Assembly: GCF_023283985.1 (NCBI RefSeq)
Contig: NZ_JAKIKU010000005.1
Coordinates: forward strand, 304,166-368,165
Reading direction: 5' to 3'
From: Shewanella electrodiphila
GTDB taxonomy: Bacteria; Pseudomonadota; Gammaproteobacteria; Enterobacterales; Shewanellaceae
Length of the DNA stretch: 64,000 nucleotides
Shown: positions 1 to 9,503 of the stretch, one piece after another
Position numbering within the stretch: position 1 is the first letter of the stretch
Layout of the letters: the number at the start of each line of letters is the position of its first letter
Program-made: the position numbers and the translations under genes
Notes under the pieces: model-generated
What the model was told of the DNA's origin: nothing
The model's input: only the letters and a program-made list of their open reading frames with translations
The model's database searches: none

Positions 1-356
1 AACGAGCCATTGCGCAAGCGATTGTTTATTTAGCCAGCGCGCCCAAAAGTAATGCTGTCTATACCGCATTTAAAGCGGCTCGAACACTTGCTAGAGAAAC
101 TGGCCATGAGTCAGTACCTGATCATTTACGAAACGCACCGACTCAGCTTATGAAAAACATGGGGCTTGGCGCGGAATACCGCTATGCTCATGATGAACCT
201 GGTGCATTTGCACCCGGTGAAAATTATTTTCCTGAGTCACTGCAGCAAAGCCAGTTTTATTATCCAACTGAACGTGGTTTTGAAAAAAGAATTAAGGATA
301 AGTTGGCCCATTTAGCTGAACTTGACAGAACAAGTGAGGTAAAACGCTATGATTAG
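1..356 (+). CDS. rarA: RarA (MgsA) replication-associated recombination ATPase, C-terminal part
   Basis: The frame is open from the window edge (first whole codon at base 3) to the TAG at 354-356, so the 5' part with the AAA+ Walker motifs lies outside the window. The visible segment has the RarA/WRNIP1 C-terminal tetramerisation domain: the [12 protein letters not shown] helix, then [10 protein letters not shown], the [18 protein letters not shown] stretch, and a basic tail ending KRYD. RarA acts at stalled replication forks. The stop overlaps the crcB start by 8 bases, so the two are probably co-transcribed. Family identity is confident; only the truncation is artificial. Confidence 0.9.
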   Translation, partial: RAIAQAIVYLASAPKSNAVYTAFKAARTLARETGHESVPDHLRNAPTQLMKNMGLGAEYRYAHDEPGAFAPGENYFPESLQQSQFYYPTERGFEKRIKDKLAHLAELDRTSEVKRYD

Positions 357-735
357 CTTGACCAATATCATGTTTGTGGCACTTGGCGGCTCAATTGGTG
401 CAGTTTTTCGCTATGTTATTTCAATTTTAATGCTTCAGCTATTTGGAAGCAGTTTCCCTTTTGGTACACTGTTAGTCAATATATTGGGATCATTCTTGAT
501 GGGCATCGTTTATGCCATCGGTCTTGAAACAAGTCACCTAAGCCCAGAAATGAAAGCCATGGTTGGTGTTGGGCTATTAGGCGCGTTAACGACTTTTTCA
601 ACGTTTTCCAATGAAACATTATTGCTCATGCAAGAAGGACTCTTCTTAAAAGCAATTCTCAACGTGTTGTTGAATGTCACGCTATGTATTTTCATGGTAT
701 ATGTCGGCCAGCAGCTAGTAATTTCTCGCATTTAA
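349..735 (+). CDS. crcB: Fluoride ion channel CrcB/FluC
   Basis: This 128-residue protein matches the usual length of FluC, a dual-topology dimeric fluoride exporter of the inner membrane. Visible family signatures are [11 protein letters not shown] at the N-terminus, [14 protein letters not shown] (pore Asn and Gly) around residues 43-56, and [14 protein letters not shown] around residues 77-90, which carries the phenylalanines that line the fluoride path. Four hydrophobic segments fit four transmembrane helices. A GAGGT ribosome site sits before the ATG, inside the end of rarA. No fluoride riboswitch is visible, because the upstream sequence is rarA coding sequence. Confidence 0.93.
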   Translation: MISLTNIMFVALGGSIGAVFRYVISILMLQLFGSSFPFGTLLVNILGSFLMGIVYAIGLETSHLSPEMKAMVGVGLLGALTTFSTFSNETLLLMQEGLFLKAILNVLLNVTLCIFMVYVGQQLVISRI

Positions 736-750
736 CTATTAAGAATATAA

Positions 751-2040
<1,290 letters not shown>

Positions 2041-2108
2041 TAGATAACACTAATAGCGATCGACATTGCCAAAGGTTAACAGTCCCTTTGGTAATGGGAT
2101 AAACAATA

Positions 2109-2136
2109 AAACCAAACATCATGTTTGGTTTTTTTA
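2109..2136 (+). terminator. Rho-independent terminator after serS
   Basis: A stem formed by AACCAAACAT and ATGTTTGGTT is followed by a run of T residues. It is well placed to end the rarA-crcB-serS transcript before the toxin-like gene at 2181. Confidence 0.8.
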
Positions 2137-2180
2137 TGGCAACAAATCATTTGCTGTTGTCCACCACTTAAAAAGTAAAG

Positions 2181-2867
2181 ATGAAGATGTTAGAAATCGA
2201 ATATGTCATAGATGGGATGTCGACAAAGATGTATGTCGACAAAACGCATTTCTTTAAGTTATCTGATAACCAATGGGTTTTAGCTGGTGATTTGGCGGTT
2301 AGAGCAAGTATCATCGCTAGTAGTGGCACTGCTGCATCTATAGTCACAGTGATTGAAATTGACCCTAGGTACCATTATTGTGATGTTAAATTGAGTCATA
2401 ATCATCATTTCTTTGTCACCAAAAATCCAAGTTCAGCACTAGATAAAAATTGTGAAATAGCGCCAACCGACCCCCTTGAATTAATCCCCTATGAGTTAGC
2501 CAATAAACCTTCTTACCACCCCAATGGTGAACCAACAGGGCACCATAGCGGCCCGTGGGTTGCGGCGAGACATATTAATCATAAGGGTGAACACATCTTT
2601 GGTTGGGGCAGAGCAGATGACGTAATGTGTGCTGAAGATGCAGCGGTCAATGATTTGAAAACTAAAGTTGGCGGCGATACATTATTGAACCGTAAAAATG
2701 TCACCATATCCCATGCATATATTCGTAAATACACTAAAAAAGGCCGGCTAATCAATAAAATGAGCCCTTGTACATATTGCCGTGAAAACTATGGCTCAGC
2801 TTTAAATGATAAAACGGTGGGAGAAAGTGACTTAATTAAACCTGGGCGAGATTACCTGCCAGAGTAG
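2181..2867 (+). CDS. Orphan polymorphic-toxin module: partial Hint domain plus cytidine-deaminase-like toxin domain
   Basis: I recognise no full-length homologue, but two parts can be read. Residues about 18-80 resemble the second half of a PT-Hint autoprocessing domain: a TH block (KTHFFKL), then QWVLAGDL, then the C-terminal SHNHHFFV block. Residues about 120-228 carry a zinc deaminase pattern, C150-A151-E152 followed by P196-C197-x-x-C200, which matches the CAE/PCxxC core of bacterial nucleic-acid deaminase toxins. No signal peptide, Rhs repeats or haemagglutinin repeats precede it, so this appears to be a detached C-terminal toxin module. No immunity gene is evident in the 180 bases downstream. 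ATG codons at 2181 and 2187 are both possible starts. The deaminase assignment is by motif only. Confidence 0.55.
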   Translation: MKMLEIEYVIDGMSTKMYVDKTHFFKLSDNQWVLAGDLAVRASIIASSGTAASIVTVIEIDPRYHYCDVKLSHNHHFFVTKNPSSALDKNCEIAPTDPLELIPYELANKPSYHPNGEPTGHHSGPWVAARHINHKGEHIFGWGRADDVMCAEDAAVNDLKTKVGGDTLLNRKNVTISHAYIRKYTKKGRLINKMSPCTYCRENYGSALNDKTVGESDLIKPGRDYLPE

Positions 2868-3051
2868 AAGTTAGCTTAAAGGTAACTGTATGATTTTAAA
2901 GCTAATTATTGTTAATTTAACTTGCTCTTATCTCAATTTATACAAACCTAATGTCTCTAGGTCGTATTAAACTAAAGTGACCTAAATCGAGTAAAGTAAT
3001 CCAAATTGTGTAAACTAAGATAAGAGCAGTGTTTCATTTTCTACTGTAAAA

Positions 3052-3390
3052 TCAGATGCATTTAGCTGGTTTTGGTAACCCAGCTATCTTAGTTGCCTGT
3101 TTAGCCGGTCCGACAGGGAAAAGGGTATACAAGTATTTAGAGTTACCTTTATCAGCGCCTAATGACTGACCTATAGCCTTAACCAATACACGTATTGCAG
3201 GACTGGTTTTAAACTCTAAGTAAAAATTTCGCACAAAATTAATCACTTCCCAATGTTGCTCGGTGAGTTCAATCTCTTCAGTTGCTGCCAATGTTGGCGC
3301 CATTTCTGGCGACCAGTCTGTGTAATTTTTTAAATAACCTTTAGCATCAACTTCAATGTGTTGACCGTTAAATTCAAATGATTCTACCAA
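3052..3390 (-). CDS. tusE: TusE/DsrC-family sulfur carrier protein
   Basis: This is a 112-residue DsrC-family protein that receives persulfide sulfur from TusBCD and passes it to MnmA for 2-thiolation of tRNA wobble uridine. The end, KPAKCI, keeps the penultimate conserved cysteine that carries the persulfide. The N-terminal part with ...[17 protein letters not shown] and HWEVINFVR is typical of the family. Its start overlaps the end of tusB by 7 bases, so it is the last gene of a tusDCBE operon. In E. coli tusE lies apart from tusBCD; here all four genes are together. Confidence 0.92.
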   Translation of the reverse strand: MVESFEFNGQHIEVDAKGYLKNYTDWSPEMAPTLAATEEIELTEQHWEVINFVRNFYLEFKTSPAIRVLVKAIGQSLGADKGNSKYLYTLFPVGPAKQATKIAGLPKPAKCI

Positions 3391-3674
3391 GTGATCACCT
3401 TAGTGTGTTGCAATGTAGCCAGTACAAACTGGTCATAATCAATGATTGAGATATTGGCTGATTGAGGTAAACGCTCGCTTAGGCCTCTGGCTTCAATGTC
3501 TTCAATTAACACATACAGTTTGAAGTCAGCCAAGCGTTGTTGCCATTGAGTATTGAGTAAACAATTTAGCGCATCGTCAGCGAGTAAAATGCTGTCTTGA
3601 GCATCAATGTAACGTAAACAAGTGCTAAGGGCGTTATCAGCCGTTACTGAGCTTTGAATATGGTGCAATATCAT
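3384..3674 (-). CDS. tusB: TusB/DsrH-family sulfur-relay subunit
   Basis: A 96-residue protein with the usual length and start (MILHHIQSS) of TusB/DsrH, the smallest subunit of the TusBCD heterohexamer. The sequence [10 protein letters not shown] and the C-terminal [17 protein letters not shown] are typical. TusB itself carries no essential cysteine in most species; it holds TusC and TusD together. It is separated by 2 bases from tusC and overlaps tusE, indicating translational coupling. Confidence 0.88.
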   Translation of the reverse strand: MILHHIQSSVTADNALSTCLRYIDAQDSILLADDALNCLLNTQWQQRLADFKLYVLIEDIEARGLSERLPQSANISIIDYDQFVLATLQHTKVITW

Positions 3675-3676
3675 AG

Positions 3677-4033
3677 TTAGTAGACCACCACTTCATTTGC
3701 CTGCTGAATTAATAGCTGTATCTGTTTAACACTCGCCATTTCAGCTTCAAAATTAAATTCACTTTCTTTTAAACCAAATTGTTTAGCTGATTCTTGGCAA
3801 ACCAAAACAGTGTCAATATCATATAAACTAAGCGCTTTAAAAGTGGCTAAGTAATCCTTACTGCCGACGAGTTCAGGCTGCTGTTCAGGCAATAAATGTA
3901 AAACCGCTTCATCAGTAAATACCACACTGACTTCTTGCTCAAAGCTTGCACTTAACATGGCAAAATCGAGTCCTTCGCGACTTGAAGTATTGCCTATTGG
4001 GCTATGTCTAAAGATGACACATACTTTTTTCAT
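3677..4033 (-). CDS. tusC: TusC/DsrF-family sulfur-relay subunit
   Basis: A 118-residue DsrE/F-like protein. The N-terminus KKVCVIFRHSPIGNTSSREGLDFAMLSASF and the following VSVVFTDEAVLHLL are characteristic of TusC, with the remaining sequence forming the small Rossmann-like fold. It is the second gene of the tusDCBE operon. No catalytic cysteine is expected; the relay cysteine of the complex lies in TusD. Confidence 0.9.
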   Translation of the reverse strand: MKKVCVIFRHSPIGNTSSREGLDFAMLSASFEQEVSVVFTDEAVLHLLPEQQPELVGSKDYLATFKALSLYDIDTVLVCQESAKQFGLKESEFNFEAEMASVKQIQLLIQQANEVVVY

Positions 4034-4070
4034 TAACTGAGTACCTTTGTCTTACCGCTGTATTTAATCA

Positions 4071-4460
4071 TTAGAAACAAATCAATCTATCTGATTGTTC
4101 AATACCGGTAACGAGTTCACCGAGTCCGCCCATTGTGAATTTGTCACTGGCGTTGAAAGCATCTTTACGGTTTTCGTTTGCATCCTGTGCCGACAAAACC
4201 CCACGCCTTAAGGCAGCAGAAACACAATTAACAAGATGTAGATTATGTTCAGTAGCGAGTTTAGTCCAAGCTCGATGTAAATCATGCTCGTCAGAGGCGG
4301 GACAAATTAAAGCGCTACTGTTCATCACACCATCTTGATAAAAGAAAACATGACTGACTTGATGGCCCAAAGACAAAACGCTTTCAGTAAAACGAAGGGC
4401 GCGGAAACTGGCGGTAGAGCCATAAACTGTGCCATTAACTTGGATAATAAATTTATTCAT
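4071..4460 (-). CDS. tusD: TusD/DsrE-family sulfurtransferase subunit
   Basis: TusD accepts sulfur from TusA and passes it to TusE. The start at 4460 (MNKFIIQVNGTVYG) gives 129 residues, the normal TusD length; a longer reading from 4493 would run through the terminator hairpin at 4468-4497 and is unlikely. The active-site cysteine is in the HLVNCVSAALRRG segment. GLGELVTGIEQSDRLICF at the C-terminus is typical of the family. It opens the tusDCBE operon. Confidence 0.9.
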   Translation of the reverse strand: MNKFIIQVNGTVYGSTASFRALRFTESVLSLGHQVSHVFFYQDGVMNSSALICPASDEHDLHRAWTKLATEHNLHLVNCVSAALRRGVLSAQDANENRKDAFNASDKFTMGGLGELVTGIEQSDRLICF

Positions 4461-4467
4461 AACAATA

Positions 4468-4497
4468 AAAAATGGCTCCTGTAAGGGAGCCATTTTA
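4468..4497 (-). terminator. Rho-independent terminator of yccA, abutting the tusD start
   Basis: On the minus strand the stem AAATGGCTCC / GGAGCCATTT is followed by a T-run that ends only a few bases before the tusD ATG at 4460. It terminates the yccA transcript and leaves almost no room for a separate tusD promoter, so tus expression may depend on read-through. Confidence 0.75.
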
Positions 4498-4557
4498 GCG
4501 TAGTTAGCTGATTAATCACAAGGTCATAAATAAGTGATTAATACCGATACTCACTGA

Positions 4558-5220
4558 TTAATCATCGTTACCCATGCCTAACAAGTGTAGTAGGGCCATG
4601 AATAAGTTAATGAAGTTTAAGAATAATGAGATTGTTGCGCGAATATAGTTTGTTTCGCCACCATTTACGATACGGCTTGTATCATAAAGGATTAAACCAA
4701 CCATAATCATCGCTACAGCTGCTTGCAGTGCCATAAACATCGCGCCGCTGTTTACAAAGAACATGTTGATTAAAGAAAGACCAATAACCACAAGTAAACC
4801 AGCAAATAAGAAACCACCCATAAAGTTAAAGTCTTTCTTAGTGGTGATTGCGTATGCTGATAATGAGATAAAGATGACTGAGGTTAAACCAAAGGCTTGC
4901 ATAATAAGCTCTGGGCCATTCGCCATACCAACATAATGGTTAAGAATGTAACCTAGTGATGCACCTTGCATACCTGTAAATGCGAAAACCCAAGCTAAAC
5001 CCGAAGCATTATCGGCTTTTTTCAAGGTAACCATCATGACTACGATACTGCCTAGTGATAGACCGATAGACATGAAAGGACCGATGTTCATCGCCATTGC
5101 AACACCAGCCATTACAGCTGCGAATGCTAATGTCATGGACAATAACATGTAAGTGTTTTTAATGAGTTTGTTGGTTTCCATCGTCGTAGCTTGTTGGCCC
5201 GACAAAGTTTGTTGATTCAT
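4558..5220 (-). CDS. yccA: Bax inhibitor-1/YccA-family inner-membrane protein
   Basis: A seven-transmembrane protein of the BI-1/YccA family; the E. coli member is a substrate and modulator of the FtsH protease. Hydrophobic segments alternate with short loops from about residue 20 to 215, with the family phrases SLGYILNHYVG, FGLTSVIFISLSAYAITTKKDF and LYDTSRIVNGGETNYI, and the aspartate-containing C-terminus near LLGMGNDD. The ATG at 5220 (MNQQTLSGQQ) is chosen over an upstream TTG because GGAG lies at the right distance before it. It is downstream-neighboured by tusD on the same strand but separated by a terminator. Confidence 0.9.
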   Translation of the reverse strand: MNQQTLSGQQATTMETNKLIKNTYMLLSMTLAFAAVMAGVAMAMNIGPFMSIGLSLGSIVVMMVTLKKADNASGLAWVFAFTGMQGASLGYILNHYVGMANGPELIMQAFGLTSVIFISLSAYAITTKKDFNFMGGFLFAGLLVVIGLSLINMFFVNSGAMFMALQAAVAMIMVGLILYDTSRIVNGGETNYIRATISLFLNFINLFMALLHLLGMGNDD

Positions 5221-5574
5221 AACAGTCTCCAAGACGTTAAAAAAATGATGTTCCTATATTAGAAAGCTTTGGAACATACTGATAAATTACTAATGACTTA
5301 AGTTGATGATACCTGAGCTTTACTACAGCTTAAAGTAATCTTCGTAAACGAATTGCATCGGATCAATAAGTATTGTGTAAATCAGAGAGCTAACTCACCT
5401 GATTACCTAAAAAAGGCTTATTAAAAGGCTAATTGGATCACGCTAAATCCAATGATCATAATGCCATTGTTAAAAAATTAGCTTAACTGAACATTAAATC
5501 TGACATTTGGCTCATTACAATTGAATAACTGGCTTAATTAATTGATAAAAATGAAACATCAGCAATTTCGTCGT

Positions 5575-6477
5575 TTACGCTAACCACTCTCGATGCAGTT
5601 TATCTGTATCACCTAGATAATCTAATACCCATTCCAATGCCGGAGACATCTTTTCTTGGTTCCATGCTAAACAGCAAGGGCTGGCATTCTTTGGGTTCTC
5701 AAGTGTTTTAGAAATTAACGAACCTGATTGAATAAACGGTTTAGCAAGGTTCAGCGGCATATAGCCAATACCTGAACCATCCCTGAAACAGTTTATTGCG
5801 CGGATCCAGTCTGGCACGACCAAACGTCGCTGATTATCGAGTAACCATGTCGTGCGTTTTGGGATTTCTCGCGACGTATCTTCAAGACAAATAGAAGGGT
5901 ACTGACGTAGTTCATCATCTGAAAGCGGTGTTTCAATATCGGCCAGAGGATGATTTTTACTGACCAAGAACGCCCATTCAATGTCGCGCATGTCTTTATA
6001 TTGAAAAACGCCACCGACAGGGATAGCGGTGGTTGCGCCAATGGCAATGTCACTTCGACCAGTTGCCAATGCTTCCCAAACACCATTGAAGACTTCAATG
6101 CGGATGATAAGTTCTACATCGCTAAAGTGGCGGTAGAAGTCGGCAATTAATACGCTAATCCTATCTGCACGGACAATATTATCTAGTGCAATGGACAAAG
6201 TAGGCTGCCAGCCATTTGCGACACGCTGAGTACTGCGCTTTAAGTCGTTCATTTCAGCTAGTAGTTCTCTTGCATGTTGCACGAAGTGTTTACCTGGTTC
6301 AGTTAAGCTTACACTACGATGATGCCTTTCAAACAAAATGACACCAAGTTCGTCTTCTATTTGTTTAACGGCATAACTGACGGCTGATGGAACTTTGTGT
6401 AATTGATTGGCCGCAGCGGTGAAACTACCGACACGCGCGACTATATCTATCATTTCCAATGCTTGTTCTGAAAGCAT
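5575..6477 (-). CDS. punR: LysR-family regulator resembling PunR (YdhB)
   Basis: A 300-residue LysR-type regulator. The N-terminal helix-turn-helix reads FTAAANQLHKVPSAVSYAVKQIEDELG with LFERHHRSVSLTEPG following. The effector domain keeps phrases I recall from E. coli YdhB/PunR: FYRHFSDVELIIRIEVFNGVWEAL (split by a few substitutions), AIGATTAIPVGG, LVVPDW and MSPALEWVLDYLGD. It is divergent from the MFS gene at 6604, as punR is from punC in E. coli. PunR there responds to adenosine/purines; the same role here is inference from similarity and gene order. Confidence 0.78.
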   Translation of the reverse strand: MLSEQALEMIDIVARVGSFTAAANQLHKVPSAVSYAVKQIEDELGVILFERHHRSVSLTEPGKHFVQHARELLAEMNDLKRSTQRVANGWQPTLSIALDNIVRADRISVLIADFYRHFSDVELIIRIEVFNGVWEALATGRSDIAIGATTAIPVGGVFQYKDMRDIEWAFLVSKNHPLADIETPLSDDELRQYPSICLEDTSREIPKRTTWLLDNQRRLVVPDWIRAINCFRDGSGIGYMPLNLAKPFIQSGSLISKTLENPKNASPCCLAWNQEKMSPALEWVLDYLGDTDKLHREWLA

Positions 6478-6603
6478 GAAGGGCTATCCTTTGCTATGAA
6501 AAATTATGAATGCAGTCATCAAAAGTAAACGTTTCACAAAGTTTTTGCAAGTCATTAGACTGCACGCAGTTTTTAATAGTCTCAACTTGGAATACCTTTT
6601 TAC

Positions 6604-7881
6604 ATGAACAATGCATCATCCATTACCACTAATTCAAAGTCTGCAAATTTGCAGTACTTTATTTTGTTAGGTTACCTCGCTTTACTGAGTATGCTGGGCT
6701 TTATTGCTACAGATATGTATTTACCTGCATTTCAGAATATTGCAGATTCATTTTCTACTAGCTTAAATAATGTGGCCTTTTCATTAACCACCTTTTTGGC
6801 AGGCTTAGCGCTAGGGCAATTATTATATGGCCCACTAGTTGAAAAAGTAGGTAAGCAAAAAGCATTAATCATCGGTCTTGCATTGTTTGCAGCGGCCAGC
6901 GGCACGATCGTTGCTAGTGAATCAATTGTGATGCTTAATATTGCGCGATTTTTTCAAGCGTTGGGTGCATGTAGTGCTGGCGTGATTTGGCAAGCGATTG
7001 TGGTTGAAAAATATGATGCTGAAAAAGCACAGAAAATATTTTCAAACATTATGCCGCTTGTTGCACTTTCACCAGCAGTTGCGCCACTGATAGGTGCATC
7101 AATTGTCAGTAATTTTGGCTGGCGTGCTGTCTTTATCACATTGGTGATTATTGCATTGTTATTAATTGTATTAACTAAGTGGTTAGTTGCGGCTGAGACC
7201 AAGCAAGCGGAAGTACAAGAGAGCATTAGCTACAAGTCGATTTTAAAAAATACGCATTATCTAGGTAATGTGGTCATTTTTGGCGCTTGTTCCGCTGCTT
7301 TCTTCAGTTATTTAACGGTTTGGCCAAGTGTAATGATCAAGTACGGTTATGAAGCGCAGGCCATTGGCTTAAGCTTTATTCCTCAAACCATTATGTTCAT
7401 TGTAGGTGGCTACATGAGCAAGGTGTTGGTGAAAAAGCTTGGCGCACCGACAGCACTTAAGTATGTATTAGCGCTGTTCTTTGTGTGTGTTGCTGCAATT
7501 GCTATCGTGACATTAGTTATGAAAATTGAAAGCATTTACCCATTACTGATCGCTTTTTCAATTTTAGCTGCTGGTAACGGTGCAATTTATCCTATCGTAG
7601 TGAACAATGCGCTGCAGCAATTCAGTAAAAATGCGACTAAGGCGGCTGGTTTACAGAACTTTATTCAAATTGGTATGGCATTTGGTGCATCGAGTATTGT
7701 GGCTCTGTTAGCCCAATATGCTGAAATGACCATTGGTTTAGGGGTGTCATTAAGTGCTGTAGGCGTGTATTTGGGCTACTTATTATCAAAGCATGATAAC
7801 TGGACTTCAGTTAAACAATGTTTTGTAAAGCCCGATCCTGCTCGAATTAGCGCCTATGCTGATAAAAATTCAGCAGAGTGA
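6604..7881 (+). CDS. punC: Bcr/CflA-type MFS transporter resembling PunC (YdhC)
   Basis: A 425-residue, 12-helix major facilitator of the drug:H+ antiporter-1 (Bcr/CflA) group. The first helix ends with the diagnostic GFIATDMYLPAFQNI, followed by LYGPLVEKVGKQKALIIGLALF (MFS motif A region) and AVAPLIGASIVSNFGWRAVF. GNGAIYPIVVNNALQ late in the protein matches E. coli YdhC. It is divergent from the LysR gene, with 126 bases between starts that must contain both promoters. E. coli PunC is reported as a purine-nucleoside transporter; a drug-export role is the alternative. Confidence 0.8.
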   Translation: MNNASSITTNSKSANLQYFILLGYLALLSMLGFIATDMYLPAFQNIADSFSTSLNNVAFSLTTFLAGLALGQLLYGPLVEKVGKQKALIIGLALFAAASGTIVASESIVMLNIARFFQALGACSAGVIWQAIVVEKYDAEKAQKIFSNIMPLVALSPAVAPLIGASIVSNFGWRAVFITLVIIALLLIVLTKWLVAAETKQAEVQESISYKSILKNTHYLGNVVIFGACSAAFFSYLTVWPSVMIKYGYEAQAIGLSFIPQTIMFIVGGYMSKVLVKKLGAPTALKYVLALFFVCVAAIAIVTLVMKIESIYPLLIAFSILAAGNGAIYPIVVNNALQQFSKNATKAAGLQNFIQIGMAFGASSIVALLAQYAEMTIGLGVSLSAVGVYLGYLLSKHDNWTSVKQCFVKPDPARISAYADKNSAE

Positions 7882-7962
7882 TGCCATCTTAAGCAAACGG
7901 TAAGTTTTATGTAAAGTTATGCTTTACAGAACACTTCGAGGACATTATTATTCTCGGCGTTC

Positions 7963-8053
7963 GGAGAGATGGCAGAGTGGTCGAATGCACCGGTCTTGAA
8001 AACCGGCATGGGTTTGTAGCCCATCTAGGGTTCAAATCCCTATCTCTCCGCCA
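7963..8053 (+). tRNA. tRNA-Ser (anticodon UGA), left copy
   Basis: A 91-nt class II tRNA with encoded CCA. The acceptor strands GGAGAGA and TCTCTCC pair, the discriminator is G, and the anticodon stem CCGGT/ACCGG encloses loop CTTGAAA with anticodon TGA. The long variable arm CATGGGTTTGTAGCCCAT forms a stem, and the T-loop is GTTCAAATC. It is identical to the copy at 59800 and shares about 26 bases of upstream flank with it (GAGGACATTATTATTCTCGG...). A hairpin terminator follows at 8062-8091. Confidence 0.97.
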
Positions 8054-8660
8054 TATTTAGAAAAGCCCGCTAATTTATTAGCGGGCTTTTTGCTATCTAG
8101 AATTTAATATATAAAACAACATAGGTTTGTAGTTCATCAATGTAGGGTTCCTCTTTCAAAAATACGCTATCTCTCCGCCATATTTAGAAAATCCCGTTAC
8201 TGCAAAGTAACGGGATTTTTGCTTTGTGGAATATGAAGTTTCACTGAAAAGGTTTGTAGCGCATCAGTGTAGGGTTCAACTCCTTATCTCTTCGCCATAT
8301 TAAAGACGAAAGGCTCATCAGATATGATGAGCCTTTTTTCGTTCTTGCGTATTTATAGTTAAACATGGGTTTGTAGTTCATCAATGTAGGCTTCCTCTTT
8401 CAAAAATACGCTATCTCTGCCATATTTAAGAAAATCCCGCTGTTTTATAGCGGACTTTTTACTATCTAGAATTTAGTAAATAACACTGCATAGGTTTGTA
8501 GCACATCAATGTAGGGTTCAAACCACCATCTCTACGCTATATTTATAGAAGTCCACTAATTTATAGCGGGCTTTTTGCTATCTAGATATTCGAAAAATAG
8601 TTAAGTAATGGTTTGTAGCACATTAATGTAGGGTTCAAATTTCTATCGCTGAGCTATAAC
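8054..8660 (+). repeat. Left array of five degenerate tRNA-Ser 3'-end copies with terminator hairpins
   Basis: After the tRNA come five repeats of its 3' half, each beginning exactly in the variable arm at GGTTTGTAG and most running to TCTCCGCCATATTT: 8124-8180, 8251-8297, 8367-8422, 8493-8540 and 8610-8656. Spacing is 113-127 bases. Hairpins with T-runs lie after the tRNA (8062-8091) and after repeat units 1 to 4 (8190-8220, 8308-8339, 8431-8460, 8548-8576). The hairpins belong to three sequence types: gcccgc..gcgggc, cccgttac..gtaacggg and ggctcatca..tgatgagcc. Units decay with distance from the tRNA. There is no long open frame through the array. Confidence 0.9.
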
Positions 8661-8662
8661 AA

Positions 8663-9462
8663 ATGCGAGTAAGGTCGTTGATTATCAGCGGTTTTTTTCT
8701 GGCATTTGAGGGGCTTTCTGAGAGGATTGGCTCAGACAATGTACCTACCTTTCACATAAGCAAAGCTCCCAATAGCGTGTACTTCATACGTACCTTTTTA
8801 GACAAATCGTTACGCGATAAAGTTTTTCCTTTTGATATTAAAGTTTCTTTGTTGACTCGTAACAGAACACAAGCGGTTATTCGTAATATCGATGTCGCAG
8901 GCGCGCTGAAAAAACAATCAATGCCATAGGTCATCAAACCTGTATTAAGGACTTTATTCGTTATGCTGAATTTGTAACGTCAAAAAGAAGTCAGTTTTTA
9001 GACCACTATCTATTAAATAACTTGAACAGCGAACCTGTCACTTTATTGAGTTACTGACAACAATCGGTCACCGGTCACCGGTCACCAAAATGCACTCAAA
9101 CTATTTGCACTAACGATATTACCTCGGTCGATGCGATGAAGTACCGTGATGAGCTACTCACGCAGGGCAGAAGTTATAAAATCAATAAAGAATACTTAGC
9201 GGCCAGATTTCAGTTTTTTAAGTGGTGTAAGTTGATGAACTACTGCAGCCAAAATCCATTTGAAAACGTGACTGTAGGGCAAAAGCCCAAAGTTAAAGCC
9301 AGCCAAGAAAGAGACCGTTGGAATGCGAGTGATTTAAAAAGGCTAATACATTCAGCAGGATTTAAAGCTTCAGCAGTGGACTTTAAGTGGGTTAGCCGAT
9401 TGATGCTTTATGGCGGTCTAAGACCATCAGAGTCGTGTCAGTTAAATCCCGTGATTTCGTAA
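8663..9462 (+). pseudogene. Decayed phage-type tyrosine integrase adjacent to tRNA-Ser
   Basis: Three pieces read as one integrase. At 8663-8929 the segment LRDKVFPFDIKVSLLTRNRTQA resembles the N-terminal arm-binding domain of tRNA-targeting integrases. At 8941-9057, in another frame, CIKDFIRYAEFVTSKRSQFL continues it to a TGA at 9055. From about 9088 to 9459, in the same frame as the second piece, come TSVDAMKYRDELLTQG (SAM-like core-binding domain), FFKWCKLMNYCSQNPFE and LMLYGGLRPSESCQL, which holds the first catalytic arginine. The protein stops there, so the HxxR, H and Tyr boxes are missing. A triple GGTCACC heptamer (9066-9086) sits just after the in-frame stop. It lies directly next to the tRNA-Ser array, as expected for the integrase of an island inserted there. 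Confidence 0.72.
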
Positions 9463-9503
9463 CTAGACCATTCATACAACACCTTAGTTTCGATGATTAG
9501 TAA

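Noticed and set aside
2066..2257. Open frame across the serS terminator
   Set aside because: It runs through the terminator hairpin and overlaps the better-supported toxin-like gene in another frame.
8054..8660. Additional complete tRNA genes in the array
   Set aside because: Each unit lacks the acceptor 5' strand, D-arm and anticodon arm; only the 3' part is present.
9136..9462. A functional recombinase of about 108 residues
   Set aside because: It lacks the HxxR, second His and Tyr boxes, and the N-terminal parts are split by a frame change and a stop; treated as a pseudogene.
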